Part shown: positions 56,754 to 64,000 of the stretch, one piece after another
Position numbering within the stretch: position 1 is the first letter of the stretch
Layout of the letters: each line of letters opens with the position of its first letter
Assembly: GCF_007004665.1 (NCBI RefSeq)
Contig: NZ_ML660053.1
Span: 558,001 to 622,000 of the forward strand
DNA length: 64,000 bases
Origin: Denitrobaculum tricleocarpae
GTDB lineage: Bacteria > Pseudomonadota > Alphaproteobacteria > Kiloniellales > Kiloniellaceae
Direction: 5' to 3'
Translations under genes and position numbers: made by a program
Notes under the pieces: generated by a model
What the model was told of the DNA's origin: nothing
The model's input: the letters and a program-made list of their open reading frames with translations, nothing else
Databases searched by the model: none

Positions 56754-56774
56754 CCGTGATTCTGGAATGAGCCG

Positions 56775-57128
56775 GTGCAACGCTACAGGGTAATGCAGTC
56801 TTGGACGCAGAGTTACTCGCCTGCTTTGTCGGTGCGCGCGGGCGAGACCGTGACACTCGGCGCAAAAGACGCGGATTGGCCGGAGTGGATCTGGTGCCGC
56901 AATTCGGAAGGTCTCGGTGGATGGCTGCCGGCATCTTCACTGTCTTCGCAAACGGAGGGTGAAGCTGCAAAGCTGCTGACGGACTTCGATACGATTGAAC
57001 TCACGGTAAAGGAAGGCGAAGAGCTTGAAGGCGTGGAGGAACGCGGCGGCTGGATCTGGTGCCGAAGTCACATCGGAATGGAAGGCTGGGTGCCGTTGGA
57101 TCATGTGGAGCCTTTTGATCCTTCTTAA
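56775..57128 (+). CDS. Tandem SH3-like domain protein
   Basis: A 117-residue soluble protein starting with GTG. It has two SH3-like repeats with parallel motifs: WIWCRNSEGLGGWLPASSL (about 36-54) and WIWCRSHIGMEGWVPLDHV (about 93-111), each preceded by a strand of the VRAGETVTL or VKEGEELEG type. No signal peptide is seen. Cytoplasmic binding to a partner, perhaps the upstream membrane coiled-coil protein, is possible. The stop lies about 10 bp from the convergent LysR gene. Confidence 0.72.
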   Translation: MQRYRVMQSWTQSYSPALSVRAGETVTLGAKDADWPEWIWCRNSEGLGGWLPASSLSSQTEGEAAKLLTDFDTIELTVKEGEELEGVEERGGWIWCRSHIGMEGWVPLDHVEPFDPS

Positions 57129-57138
57129 ACAATTGTGC

Positions 57139-58041
57139 CTACGTAAAATCCACTTTTCGGAAGTGTCGTTCGATCGCATTGACGAAGAGGTGGGCCGAGG
57201 TCTCGACGTTCTTATGGGCCGAGACGATAGCGCCGATCTTGTATTCGCTGAGAATGCGTTCGGCCAGGGGCACAAAGCGAAGCTCGCCCGATTTTATGTC
57301 GGATAAAAAACCGACCTTGGTGTAGATCCCAATGCCCCGTCCGGCCCTGATGGCGTGTTTCGCCATGATATGGGCGTTGGTATAGAAAATCGTGGAGAGC
57401 GGCAGCACGGCGGTATCGATTTCCTGATCAATGATCGAAGTCTTACCCCGCGCGTCCATGGTGCGTACCAGCGGGAAGCCGACACAGTCTTCCACAGTGA
57501 CGTAATGCCGGTCGGCCAGGGGATGGTCTGGCCGCATGATGACGCCGAAGGGCGATGGTTTCTCAGCGATAACCCGCACGTCGGGATGCAGATCCCGGGT
57601 AAAGCTCAGGCCGACATGCGCGTTACCCTTCGCGACGGCTTCGATGGTCTCGTCAGGACCGGCGGTGGCAACCGTGAAGGAGATGCCCGGATACTCGTTA
57701 CTGAAGCCCTCCATGACCTGGGGCAGGAAACCGAAAGTCGTGGAGTCGAGGGTTGAGAGTTGGATATGACCGCTCCGAAGATCCCGGATATCGTCGATCG
57801 CGGCCCGGAGATTACGGTAATCGTAGAGGGTGCGGCGGCAGTGCTCGACAACGACGCGCCCGGCAGCGGTCAATTCCACACCCTCGGGCAGACGGTCGAA
57901 AAGTCGAGTGTCGAACTCGGCTTCCGCCTTGAGGATCTGCCGGTTAACCGCGGATGAGGCGACATTCATGACCTTGGCCGCTTTGCGGATCGACCCCTGG
58001 CGCGCGACCTCATCGATATAGCGAAGCAGAGGATGATGCAT
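57139..58041 (-). CDS. LysR-family transcriptional regulator
   Basis: About 300 residues: N-terminal winged HTH (PLLRYIDEVARQGSIRKAAK, then VMNVASSAVNRQILKAEAEF) and a periplasmic-binding-protein-like effector domain (GHIQLSTLDSTTFGFLPQVM onward). The ATG at 58041 places the HTH at the usual distance from the N-terminus, with GGAGG 11 bases upstream; the frame continues to 58173. It is divergent from the ABC importer and CoA pathway genes and should regulate them in response to the imported compound. Confidence 0.88.
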   Translation of the reverse strand: MHHPLLRYIDEVARQGSIRKAAKVMNVASSAVNRQILKAEAEFDTRLFDRLPEGVELTAAGRVVVEHCRRTLYDYRNLRAAIDDIRDLRSGHIQLSTLDSTTFGFLPQVMEGFSNEYPGISFTVATAGPDETIEAVAKGNAHVGLSFTRDLHPDVRVIAEKPSPFGVIMRPDHPLADRHYVTVEDCVGFPLVRTMDARGKTSIIDQEIDTAVLPLSTIFYTNAHIMAKHAIRAGRGIGIYTKVGFLSDIKSGELRFVPLAERILSEYKIGAIVSAHKNVETSAHLFVNAIERHFRKVDFT

Positions 58042-58115
58042 GATCTGACGGACCTCCAAAACCCAACCTGATGCAGAAACGGCATCACTATAGCCGAAAA
58101 AAACTTCATCATGCA

Positions 58116-58126
58116 TCACGCAGTGA
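58116..58126. promoter_or_regulatory. Candidate LysR operator
   Basis: TCAC-GCA-GTGA, a perfect inverted repeat in the 200-bp gap between the LysR gene and the divergent ABC binding-protein gene. It is one period shorter than the classical T-N11-A box, so the assignment is tentative. Confidence 0.3.
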
Positions 58127-58248
58127 GACGATATAGTCAAGGCTACGCGTTCAGGGGGGGACGTGGACTTCAATGAAAGCAGCGGAACGTTCGGCCTAAA
58201 TCAGACTAAAAACAAAAAGATTTCCGGCCCGCGAAGCAGGAGGACAGG

Positions 58249-59292
58249 ATGGCTAAGTTTTTCAACAACAGTGTTCACCGTCGTCAATTCATTCAGGGTC
58301 TGGGTCTCGCGACCGGTGCCGCGCTCACCGGCAGCATGATCGGTGTTTCCCGCTCGGCGCGCGCCGAGGAATTTGAGATCTCGATGCAGCTCGGCTGGCT
58401 GATTTCCAATGGACAGCTGGGCGAAGTCGCGGCCGATAAGTTGGGGTATTACAAGGATGCCGGCCTCTCGCTTAAGATCGTCGCCGGCGGTCCCAATGTG
58501 GACGGTGTCGCATCCGTTGCGTCGGGCCGTTCCAATGTCGGCCAGCTCTCTTCCAGTCCGTCGCTTATGCTGGCACGCTCGGCGGGCATTCCCATCAAAT
58601 GCATCGCTGCCGGATATCAGCAGCATCCCTTTACTTATTTCTCGTTAAAGAAAGATCCGGTCAACGAGCCCAAGGATATGATCGGCAAGACCATCGCGAC
58701 CCAGGGCACCGCGCGCATTCTCCTGCGGGCGCTGCTGGCCAAGCACGGAATTGCGGAAGGTGATGTGAAAGTCATCGTCATGGGCGGCGACATGGGGCCC
58801 CTCATGACCGGTCAGGTCCACGCTGTCACCGGCTGGCAATCCAATATCAACGCCCTCAAAATCCTGGGAGACCAGCGTGTCGACATGCGGCTTTGGGATG
58901 CCGGGATCCAACTCTACGCCAACCCCTACTACGTCACCGATGAAACTCTCGACCAGCACTCGGACAAGCTGGCGGCTTTTGTCAGTGCCACGGCACGGGG
59001 CTGGGATTGGGTGCGGCAGAACCCAGATGCGGCGGTCGATGCGCTGGTCGAACGCTATCCGAATCTGGACGCAGAGTCCGAACGGCAGGCGGTGGGGCTG
59101 ATTTTGAACTACGTCTTCAATGACGAGACCAAAGCTGGCGGCTGGGGCACCATGAAGCGTGAGAATTGGGAAGCCCAGATCAAGACCTATGCTGATCTCG
59201 GGCAGTTTAAGAACGAGGTGCCGTCTGTCGATGATGTCATGACGACATCGATTCTGGAGGCCACCGCGGCTGACCGTCCGAAAGCCGGGTGA
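58249..59292 (+). CDS. ABC transporter substrate-binding protein (NMT1/SsuA type) with Tat-like signal
   Basis: A 347-residue periplasmic receptor. The N-terminus has a twin-arginine-like signal ([20 protein letters not shown], cleavage near ARA). The mature part shows the NMT1/TauA pattern: [60 protein letters not shown] and [19 protein letters not shown]. This family takes sulfonates, nitrate, pyrimidine precursors, aromatics and similar. GGAGG precedes the ATG. The ATPase and permease genes follow. Confidence 0.87.
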   Translation: MAKFFNNSVHRRQFIQGLGLATGAALTGSMIGVSRSARAEEFEISMQLGWLISNGQLGEVAADKLGYYKDAGLSLKIVAGGPNVDGVASVASGRSNVGQLSSSPSLMLARSAGIPIKCIAAGYQQHPFTYFSLKKDPVNEPKDMIGKTIATQGTARILLRALLAKHGIAEGDVKVIVMGGDMGPLMTGQVHAVTGWQSNINALKILGDQRVDMRLWDAGIQLYANPYYVTDETLDQHSDKLAAFVSATARGWDWVRQNPDAAVDALVERYPNLDAESERQAVGLILNYVFNDETKAGGWGTMKRENWEAQIKTYADLGQFKNEVPSVDDVMTTSILEATAADRPKAG

Positions 59293-59303
59293 GGCCGCGA
59301 ACT

Positions 59304-60131
59304 ATGCCCAAAGCTGCCATCCTCCATTCCCTGGAGACTGAGCCGCCTGAGGAAGCCGCAAGAGAGCTTAAAGCTGTTGCGGCAGACCTCAAAAAGGTCT
59401 CGGTTTCTTTCGGCGCGCTTCAGGCGCTCAAGGATATCTCCTTGAGCGTCGCCGAAGGCGAATTTCTTACCATTCTCGGCCCTTCGGGCTGCGGTAAGTC
59501 GACGTTGCTGCGGGTCGTGTCCGATCTTGTGCCCGCGTCGGCGGGCGAAGTCGTCATCTTCGGCAAGCAAACCGAACAGGCCCGTCTGGCGCGCGAGTTT
59601 TCCTTCGTGTTCCAGGATGCAACGCTCCTGCCCTGGAGGACCGCGCTGGAGAACGTGCGCCTGCCCCTGGAAATGGGGCAGAAGCAGAGTTCCGCACTTC
59701 CCAAGAGCGATCTGACACCGGAAGAACTGCTCGATCTGGTCGGGTTGAAAGGGCGGGAAAACGCCTTGCCGCACGAACTCTCGGGCGGGATGCGCCAGCG
59801 GGTGGCGATCGCCCGGGCCCTGGTTTGCAAACCGCGCCTGCTGCTGATGGACGAACCCTTCGGGGCTTTGGATGAAATCACGCGCGACCGTCTCAACGAG
59901 CAGATCCTGCAGATCTGGCAGGAAACCAAAACAACGATCCTCTTCGTGACCCATTCGATTCCCGAAGCCGCATTCCTGGGGCAGCGCGTTCTGATGCTGG
60001 CGGCGCATCCGGGCCGGATTCATGAAATCGTAGATGTCGATTTGCCTTATCCAAGGCGCTTGAAGATGCGTGAGACCCCGGAGTTCATGGCCATCGCATC
60101 CCGGCTTCGCAGTTTGCTGGAGGCCTGCTGA
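59304..60131 (+). CDS. ABC transporter ATP-binding protein (SsuB/TauB type)
   Basis: About 275 residues with Walker [11 protein letters not shown]-loop [11 protein letters not shown], signature [15 protein letters not shown], Walker [14 protein letters not shown] and H-loop [13 protein letters not shown]. The FQDATLLPW and DEPFGALDE forms are typical of nitrate/sulfonate/taurine-type importers. ATG at 59304 (an in-frame GTG overlaps the previous stop). The permease ATG shares a base with its stop. Confidence 0.92.
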   Translation: MPKAAILHSLETEPPEEAARELKAVAADLKKVSVSFGALQALKDISLSVAEGEFLTILGPSGCGKSTLLRVVSDLVPASAGEVVIFGKQTEQARLAREFSFVFQDATLLPWRTALENVRLPLEMGQKQSSALPKSDLTPEELLDLVGLKGRENALPHELSGGMRQRVAIARALVCKPRLLLMDEPFGALDEITRDRLNEQILQIWQETKTTILFVTHSIPEAAFLGQRVLMLAAHPGRIHEIVDVDLPYPRRLKMRETPEFMAIASRLRSLLEAC

Positions 60132-60952
60132 TGTCCATAGCAAGCAACCTCGAACCTGCTGCATCACCTGAGACAAAAAGGTCCTTTGTAAGTGGCTTTC
60201 TCTCCGGACGATACGTTCCGCCCCTGTTGGCCGTCGCCGGACTTCTTCTGGCCTGGGAAGGGGGCGTCCGGATCTTCGACGTACCTGCCTACATTGCGCC
60301 GGCACCAAGCGACGTGGGCGCGACGCTGTCGGAAGAGTCGGCACTGCTGTTCAGGAACTTTGTGCCGACCTTGATCGAGAGCGTGCTGGGTTTTTTGATC
60401 GGTAATCTGATTGCGATCACGGTGGCGGTCACCTTCGTGCATCACAGATCGGTGGAGAAGGCGTTTTACCCGCTGGCGGTCTTTATCAACACCATTCCGA
60501 TCCTGGCCATCGCGCCGATCCTGGTGCTGCTGTTCGGGAACGGTCTCTTGGCCAAGGTGGTGATCGCCGCCTTGATCTGCTTCTTCCCGACGCTGGTGAA
60601 TATGGTGAGGGGACTACAGTCGGTCAGTCCACAGACCCTCGAACTTGCGCGTATTCTTTCTGCCTCGAAATGGGAGATCTTCTGGAGGATTCGGCTGCCG
60701 TCATCGCTGCCCTATCTCTTCTCGGCTCTCAAGATTGCGTCAACGACCTGCGTTATCGGGGCCATCGTCGGCGAGTGGGTTGGGGCGGATGTCGGCCTTG
60801 GCGCGCTGATCATCGATGCCACCTTCAATTTCCGGTCCGCGCTGCTCTACGCCACCGTCTTCGTCTCTTCCGGCCTTGCGGTCCTGCTGTTTACGGCGGT
60901 GACCCTGGCCGAGCGGATGGTGATCCGCTGGAAACCGGAGCAGACAGGATAA
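60131..60952 (+). CDS. ABC transporter permease (SsuC/TauC type)
   Basis: A 273-residue inner-membrane protein with about six helices. Typical features: YVPPLLAVAGLLLAWEGGVR, AYIAPAPSDVGATLSEESAL, a NTIPILAIAPILVLLFGNGL segment, and the EAA loop LELARILSASKWEIFWRIRL followed by PSSLPYLFSALKIA. It completes the importer with the two preceding genes. Confidence 0.92.
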   Translation: MSIASNLEPAASPETKRSFVSGFLSGRYVPPLLAVAGLLLAWEGGVRIFDVPAYIAPAPSDVGATLSEESALLFRNFVPTLIESVLGFLIGNLIAITVAVTFVHHRSVEKAFYPLAVFINTIPILAIAPILVLLFGNGLLAKVVIAALICFFPTLVNMVRGLQSVSPQTLELARILSASKWEIFWRIRLPSSLPYLFSALKIASTTCVIGAIVGEWVGADVGLGALIIDATFNFRSALLYATVFVSSGLAVLLFTAVTLAERMVIRWKPEQTG

Positions 60953-61016
60953 CGCCGGGTGACAACAATGAATTCGCAAAATCTGCTGCCGCGCCGCGGC
61001 CGTAAGGAGGAATGCT

Positions 61017-62375
61017 ATGTCTCAAGTCCAGAATAAATCAGTGCGCGAAGCCGCGCGGGATGTGCCGGTGGTCGCACAGTCCGATGTCATCGTGGTCGGC
61101 GGTGGCGCGGCGGGCCTCACGGCGGCAGTCTCGGCGGCGCGGAACGGCTGTTCCGTGACCCTGCTGGAGCGCTACCACCACCTAGGTGGTATGGCCTCCG
61201 GCGGCATGGTGCTGGTCCTGGACGATATGGTCAACGGTTACGAAATCACCGTGACCGGGATCGTCTCGGAATTCGTCGATCGGATGGCGAAGCAGAATGG
61301 TGCTGTTTTCCCACCGCCTGAAGACTGCCGCCAGGACTGGGAGATGTGGCGCAAGTGGTCCCGCTGGGGCGTCCATAACTTCCATGTCCAGGAACACCCG
61401 CAGCCGATCATCCACGCCGTCGCCTTTGACCCCGATGCCTGGAAACGGGTTTCGCTGGACCTCGCCCGGGAGGCCGAAATCAATCTGCGCCTGCACAGCT
61501 GGTTCTCCGACACCCTTGTTGAGGACGGTAAGGTCAAGGGTGTGATCTGCCAGACCAAAACCGGACGGCAGGCGATCCTGGGTGATATCGTGATCGATGC
61601 GACCGGCGATCTGGATGTGACGGCTGCCGCGGGCGCGGACTTTACCCAGGGGCAATACATCGTCACCACTGTGTTCCGTCTCTCGAATGTCGATACCGAC
61701 GAGGCCGAGCGCTTTCAGTACGAAGAGCCGGAAGCCTTCAAGAAGCTCGACCGACAGGCCCGGCGTCTGATTGGCGGGGCCTGGGAAATGTGGTGGCTCA
61801 AGACGCCCATACCCGGCGTGGTCTGGTGCAACTGCCCGCACATGCCTGGTTACGACGGCATGTCGGTCGAGGACCTGACCAAGGCGGAGTATGAAGGCCG
61901 CGAACGTATCATGCGGCTCTACGAGTACGCCCGCGAAAACCTGCCAGGCTTCCAGAATTCGAATTTGCTGGGCACGGCGGAGCAGATCGGCGTGCGCCAG
62001 ACCCGCCAGTTGCGCGGCGAGTATGTCGTCACCAAAGACGACATCGTCAGCCGACGGCATTTTGCCGATACGGTCTGCCGGGGCAGGGACTACTACACGC
62101 CGTACCGGGCTTTGCTGCCGCGTGGCCTGGACAACCTCATCGTTGCCGGGCGGCATTATTCGGCGGAGCCTGACGCCCAGCGCATGTCGCGGGAAATCCC
62201 ACCCTGCATGGTGCAGGGCGAAGCTGCCGGCGTGGCCTCCGCCCTGGCACTGAACGCAAATTCTGCGCTTCGGGATGTAGATCCGAAAGCCATCCAGAAA
62301 CAGATGCGCGCGCAGGGGGCCGACCCCGGTGATGTGCCTTCGGACAATGCCCTGGTTCTTGAGCCGGCGGAATAG
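61017..62375 (+). CDS. FAD-dependent oxidoreductase (FAD_oxidored family)
   Basis: A 452-residue flavoprotein. The FAD dinucleotide fold is at residues 22-50 (DVIVVGGGAAGLTAAVSAAR), with a second Rossmann contact IVIDATGDLDVTAAAGADF and the C-terminal FAD segment DNLIVAGRHYSAEPDAQRMS with CMVQGEAAGVASALAL. The GDLDVTAAAGA motif is shared with FAD-dependent proteins of PF12831. A perfect AAGGAGG precedes the ATG. Context suggests oxidation or reduction of the imported compound or its CoA ester. Confidence 0.85.
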   Translation: MSQVQNKSVREAARDVPVVAQSDVIVVGGGAAGLTAAVSAARNGCSVTLLERYHHLGGMASGGMVLVLDDMVNGYEITVTGIVSEFVDRMAKQNGAVFPPPEDCRQDWEMWRKWSRWGVHNFHVQEHPQPIIHAVAFDPDAWKRVSLDLAREAEINLRLHSWFSDTLVEDGKVKGVICQTKTGRQAILGDIVIDATGDLDVTAAAGADFTQGQYIVTTVFRLSNVDTDEAERFQYEEPEAFKKLDRQARRLIGGAWEMWWLKTPIPGVVWCNCPHMPGYDGMSVEDLTKAEYEGRERIMRLYEYARENLPGFQNSNLLGTAEQIGVRQTRQLRGEYVVTKDDIVSRRHFADTVCRGRDYYTPYRALLPRGLDNLIVAGRHYSAEPDAQRMSREIPPCMVQGEAAGVASALALNANSALRDVDPKAIQKQMRAQGADPGDVPSDNALVLEPAE

Positions 62376-62427
62376 CCTGCGGCTTGCAGCCTGTGTCTTT
62401 TCACTCAGTTCGGAAAAAGAGGATCCT

Positions 62428-63642
62428 ATGTCCAGTAACAGCAATCTGCCCCTCGACGGTGTTCGGATTGTCGACTTTACCCAGGTCATGCTGGGGCCCT
62501 GCGCGACCCAGATGCTCGCCGACTTCGGCGCCGACGTGATCAAGATCGAACGGCCCGGATCCGGTGAGCTCTCCCGGAATTTCTTTGGCGGTACCAGCGA
62601 GGCAGACCGAAACAACCCGGTCTTTTGCAGCCTGAACCGAAACAAGCGCTCGGTGACCCTCGACACGCGCCAGGAGAGCGCGAAGGAAGCGGTTTATGAA
62701 CTGGTGCGCAGGTCGGACGTGGTCGTGAACAACTTCCGGCCCGGCGTGATGGACCGTATGGGCTTCGGCTACGAAAAGCTGCGCGAGATCAATCCGCGCA
62801 TCATCTTCGCGTCCGGCACAGGCTTCGGTCCCACCGGTCCCTACGCCCACAAAGGCGGGCAGGATGTACTTTCCCAGGCCCTGACCGGTGTGATGGAACG
62901 CCGTGCCGACGACGATACGCCGCGCACGATTTACGCTACGGCACTCTGCGACTACACGGCCGGTATGCATCTGGTCCAGGGGGTCCTGGCGGCTTTGCTG
63001 GCCCGGGAGAAGACCGGGCGCGGGCAGGAGGTCTCGGTGTCTCTCTACGATTCCATGCTTGCGATGCAGATGCAGGAAGCGTCGCATCTCATGACCACGG
63101 ATCAGGAATTGAACTGGGCCGCCATGCCGCTCAGCGGTGTTTTCGAGACGACCGACGGTGCGCTGGTTCTGGTTGGTGCCTTTAAGGCCAATCCTCTGCA
63201 GGATATTTGCAGGGCGCTGGGGATCGAGGACCTCTCAGAGATCTATCCCGATCTCCCAGCACAGCGCGCAGGGAAGGTGGAACTTCAGCGGCGTTTCCGG
63301 GAAGGCTTTGCTGCCAATACGACGGAGCACTGGATCGCGAGGCTTGAAGAACAGGACCTGCTCTGCGCCGAAGTGCGGCCTTTGGGCAAGGCGCTGACCG
63401 ACCCGCAGACAATCGAGAACGGGATGCTGGAAAGCTATGACCATCCGCTGCACGGTGAAACCCGCGTCATCGCCTCTCCGGTACATCTCTCCGAAGCGCC
63501 TTTCATCGTGCGGCGTCCGCCGCCGCGCATTGGTGAACACACTGCCGAGATTTTAGCGGAACTGGGCCTTGGCGAAGAGCGCGAGGAAGCCGCTGTCAGC
63601 GATGCCATGGCAAGCAAGCCTCAGGCTTTGGGAGCTGCATGA
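62428..63642 (+). CDS. Class III CoA-transferase (CaiB/BaiF family)
   Basis: Transfers CoA between an acyl-CoA donor and a carboxylic acid. The 404-residue protein shows GVRIVDFTQVMLGPCATQML, ADFGADVIKIERPGSGELSR, NRNKRSVTLD, VNNFRPGVMDRMGFGYE and GGQDVLSQALTGVM with the catalytic Asp. GAGG lies just before the ATG at 62428. It overlaps the enoyl-CoA hydratase start (ATGA). It should activate the imported carboxylate. Confidence 0.9.
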   Translation: MSSNSNLPLDGVRIVDFTQVMLGPCATQMLADFGADVIKIERPGSGELSRNFFGGTSEADRNNPVFCSLNRNKRSVTLDTRQESAKEAVYELVRRSDVVVNNFRPGVMDRMGFGYEKLREINPRIIFASGTGFGPTGPYAHKGGQDVLSQALTGVMERRADDDTPRTIYATALCDYTAGMHLVQGVLAALLAREKTGRGQEVSVSLYDSMLAMQMQEASHLMTTDQELNWAAMPLSGVFETTDGALVLVGAFKANPLQDICRALGIEDLSEIYPDLPAQRAGKVELQRRFREGFAANTTEHWIARLEEQDLLCAEVRPLGKALTDPQTIENGMLESYDHPLHGETRVIASPVHLSEAPFIVRRPPPRIGEHTAEILAELGLGEEREEAAVSDAMASKPQALGAA

Positions 63643-64000
63643 TGCCGGTGGATTTCGAGATTCGGGATCAGGTCGCCTGCGTGACCATCAACAGGCCGGA
63701 CCGGATGAACGCAGTTGATGCCGAGACGGAGGACCGCCTCGAGGAAATCTGGCTTGAGATCGAGGGAAATGCCGATCTGCGCTGTGCGGTTCTAACGGGC
63801 GCGGGTGACCGGGCCTTTAGCGCTGGCGCCGACATGAAGTCGTCAAACGCTGCCAGCGGTTTGGAGTATTGGGGCCATGCTCGGCCCAATGGTTTCGGCG
63901 GTATCTCGCTGCGCGACAGCCTGAATATCCCGGTCATCGCACGCGTCAACGGCTTTGCCATGGGCGGCGGCTTTGAAATGGTTCTCGGGAGCGACATCGT
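63639..64000 (+). CDS. Enoyl-CoA hydratase/isomerase family protein, partial at right edge
   Basis: About 120 N-terminal residues of a crotonase-fold protein: ACVTINRPDRMNAVDAETED, LTGAGDRAFSAGADMKS (oxyanion-hole segment) and RVNGFAMGGGFEMVLGSDIV. The ATG at 63639 overlaps the CoA-transferase stop; ATG 63642 is also possible. It likely hydrates or isomerises an enoyl-CoA in the same pathway. The C-terminus is outside the window. Confidence 0.9.
   Translation, partial: MMPVDFEIRDQVACVTINRPDRMNAVDAETEDRLEEIWLEIEGNADLRCAVLTGAGDRAFSAGADMKSSNAASGLEYWGHARPNGFGGISLRDSLNIPVIARVNGFAMGGGFEMVLGSDI

Noticed and set aside
59187-60344. 385-codon open frame on the minus strand
   Set aside because: Antisense to the ABC ATPase and permease genes; His/Gln/Arg-rich shadow translation.
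61182-62666. 494-codon open frame on the minus strand
   Set aside because: Antisense to the FAD oxidoreductase and CoA-transferase genes; low-complexity translation and no motif.

Overview
The window looks like a chromosomal segment of an alphaproteobacterium, probably Rhodospirillales-like in the broad sense. The evidence is MipZ instead of a MinCDE locus, an mreBCD-PBP2-rodA cell-shape block, a polyhydroxyalkanoate phasin behind TGCA-type palindromes, alphaproteobacterial-type IlvBNC, and many TRAP and ABC uptake systems for organic solutes. Most of the window is GC-rich (34 G/C of 60 at 42421-42480). The sialic-acid-like sugar block at about 24-30.7 kb is visibly poorer in GC (25 of 60 at 28501-28560). 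No insertion sequence, CRISPR array, rRNA or phage gene was seen. Assignments rest on reading translated sequence by eye; no database search was run.

Layout. 1-5.7 kb (minus): a polyamine (putrescine/spermidine) ABC importer operon that continues into a carbon-nitrogen hydrolase and a class III aminotransferase cut by the window edge. A divergent LuxR-type regulator (5.8-6.6 kb) shares a palindrome-rich promoter region with it. 6.6-8.9 kb (minus): SGNH hydrolase and acyl-CoA ligase. 9.2-12.2 kb: molybdopterin oxidoreductase overlapping mipZ. 12.4-13.9 kb: VWA protein and membrane-anchored J-domain protein. 14-17.7 kb: galU, ugd and phosphomannomutase/phosphoglucomutase, which make UDP-glucose, UDP-glucuronate and hexose-1-phosphates for surface polysaccharide. 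17.9-22.5 kb: a soluble chemoreceptor, a D,D-carboxypeptidase with a SPOR domain, a lipoprotein and an orphan Anbu proteasome-like protein. 22.9 kb: phasin, followed by a 600-bp hairpin-rich spacer.

24.1-30.7 kb (plus): a tightly overlapping seven-gene cassette: pseI, pseF, two methyltransferases, a GNAT acetyltransferase, an epimerase/ATP-grasp fusion and a HAD phosphatase. It should make and activate a pseudaminic-acid-type nonulosonate and probably decorate it. The early enzymes (PseB, PseC, PseG) are not in the window. This is the least ordinary part of the window and the best candidate for undescribed biochemistry.

31-43.2 kb: housekeeping genes serB, miaA, ilvB-ilvN-ilvC (with a strong terminator) and mreB-mreC-mreD-mrdA-rodA, followed by tRNA-Lys(CTT). 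43.8-52.4 kb: a small cytochrome c, a HisC-like aminotransferase, and a probable catabolic locus. That locus has an opine-type dehydrogenase, a 3-hydroxyacyl-CoA dehydrogenase-type enzyme, an EthD-like protein, a TRAP transporter and a racemase-fold protein lacking the usual cysteines. 52.6-57.1 kb: small envelope proteins (amicyanin-like cupredoxin, a membrane protein with an arginine-rich tail, PAS_5 protein, MtgA, a membrane coiled-coil protein and a tandem-SH3 protein). 57.1-64 kb: a LysR regulator divergent from an ABC importer (Tat-type binding protein, ATPase, permease), an FAD oxidoreductase, a class III CoA-transferase and an enoyl-CoA hydratase cut by the right edge. The last block reads as uptake, CoA activation and beta-oxidation-like breakdown of an unknown carboxylate.
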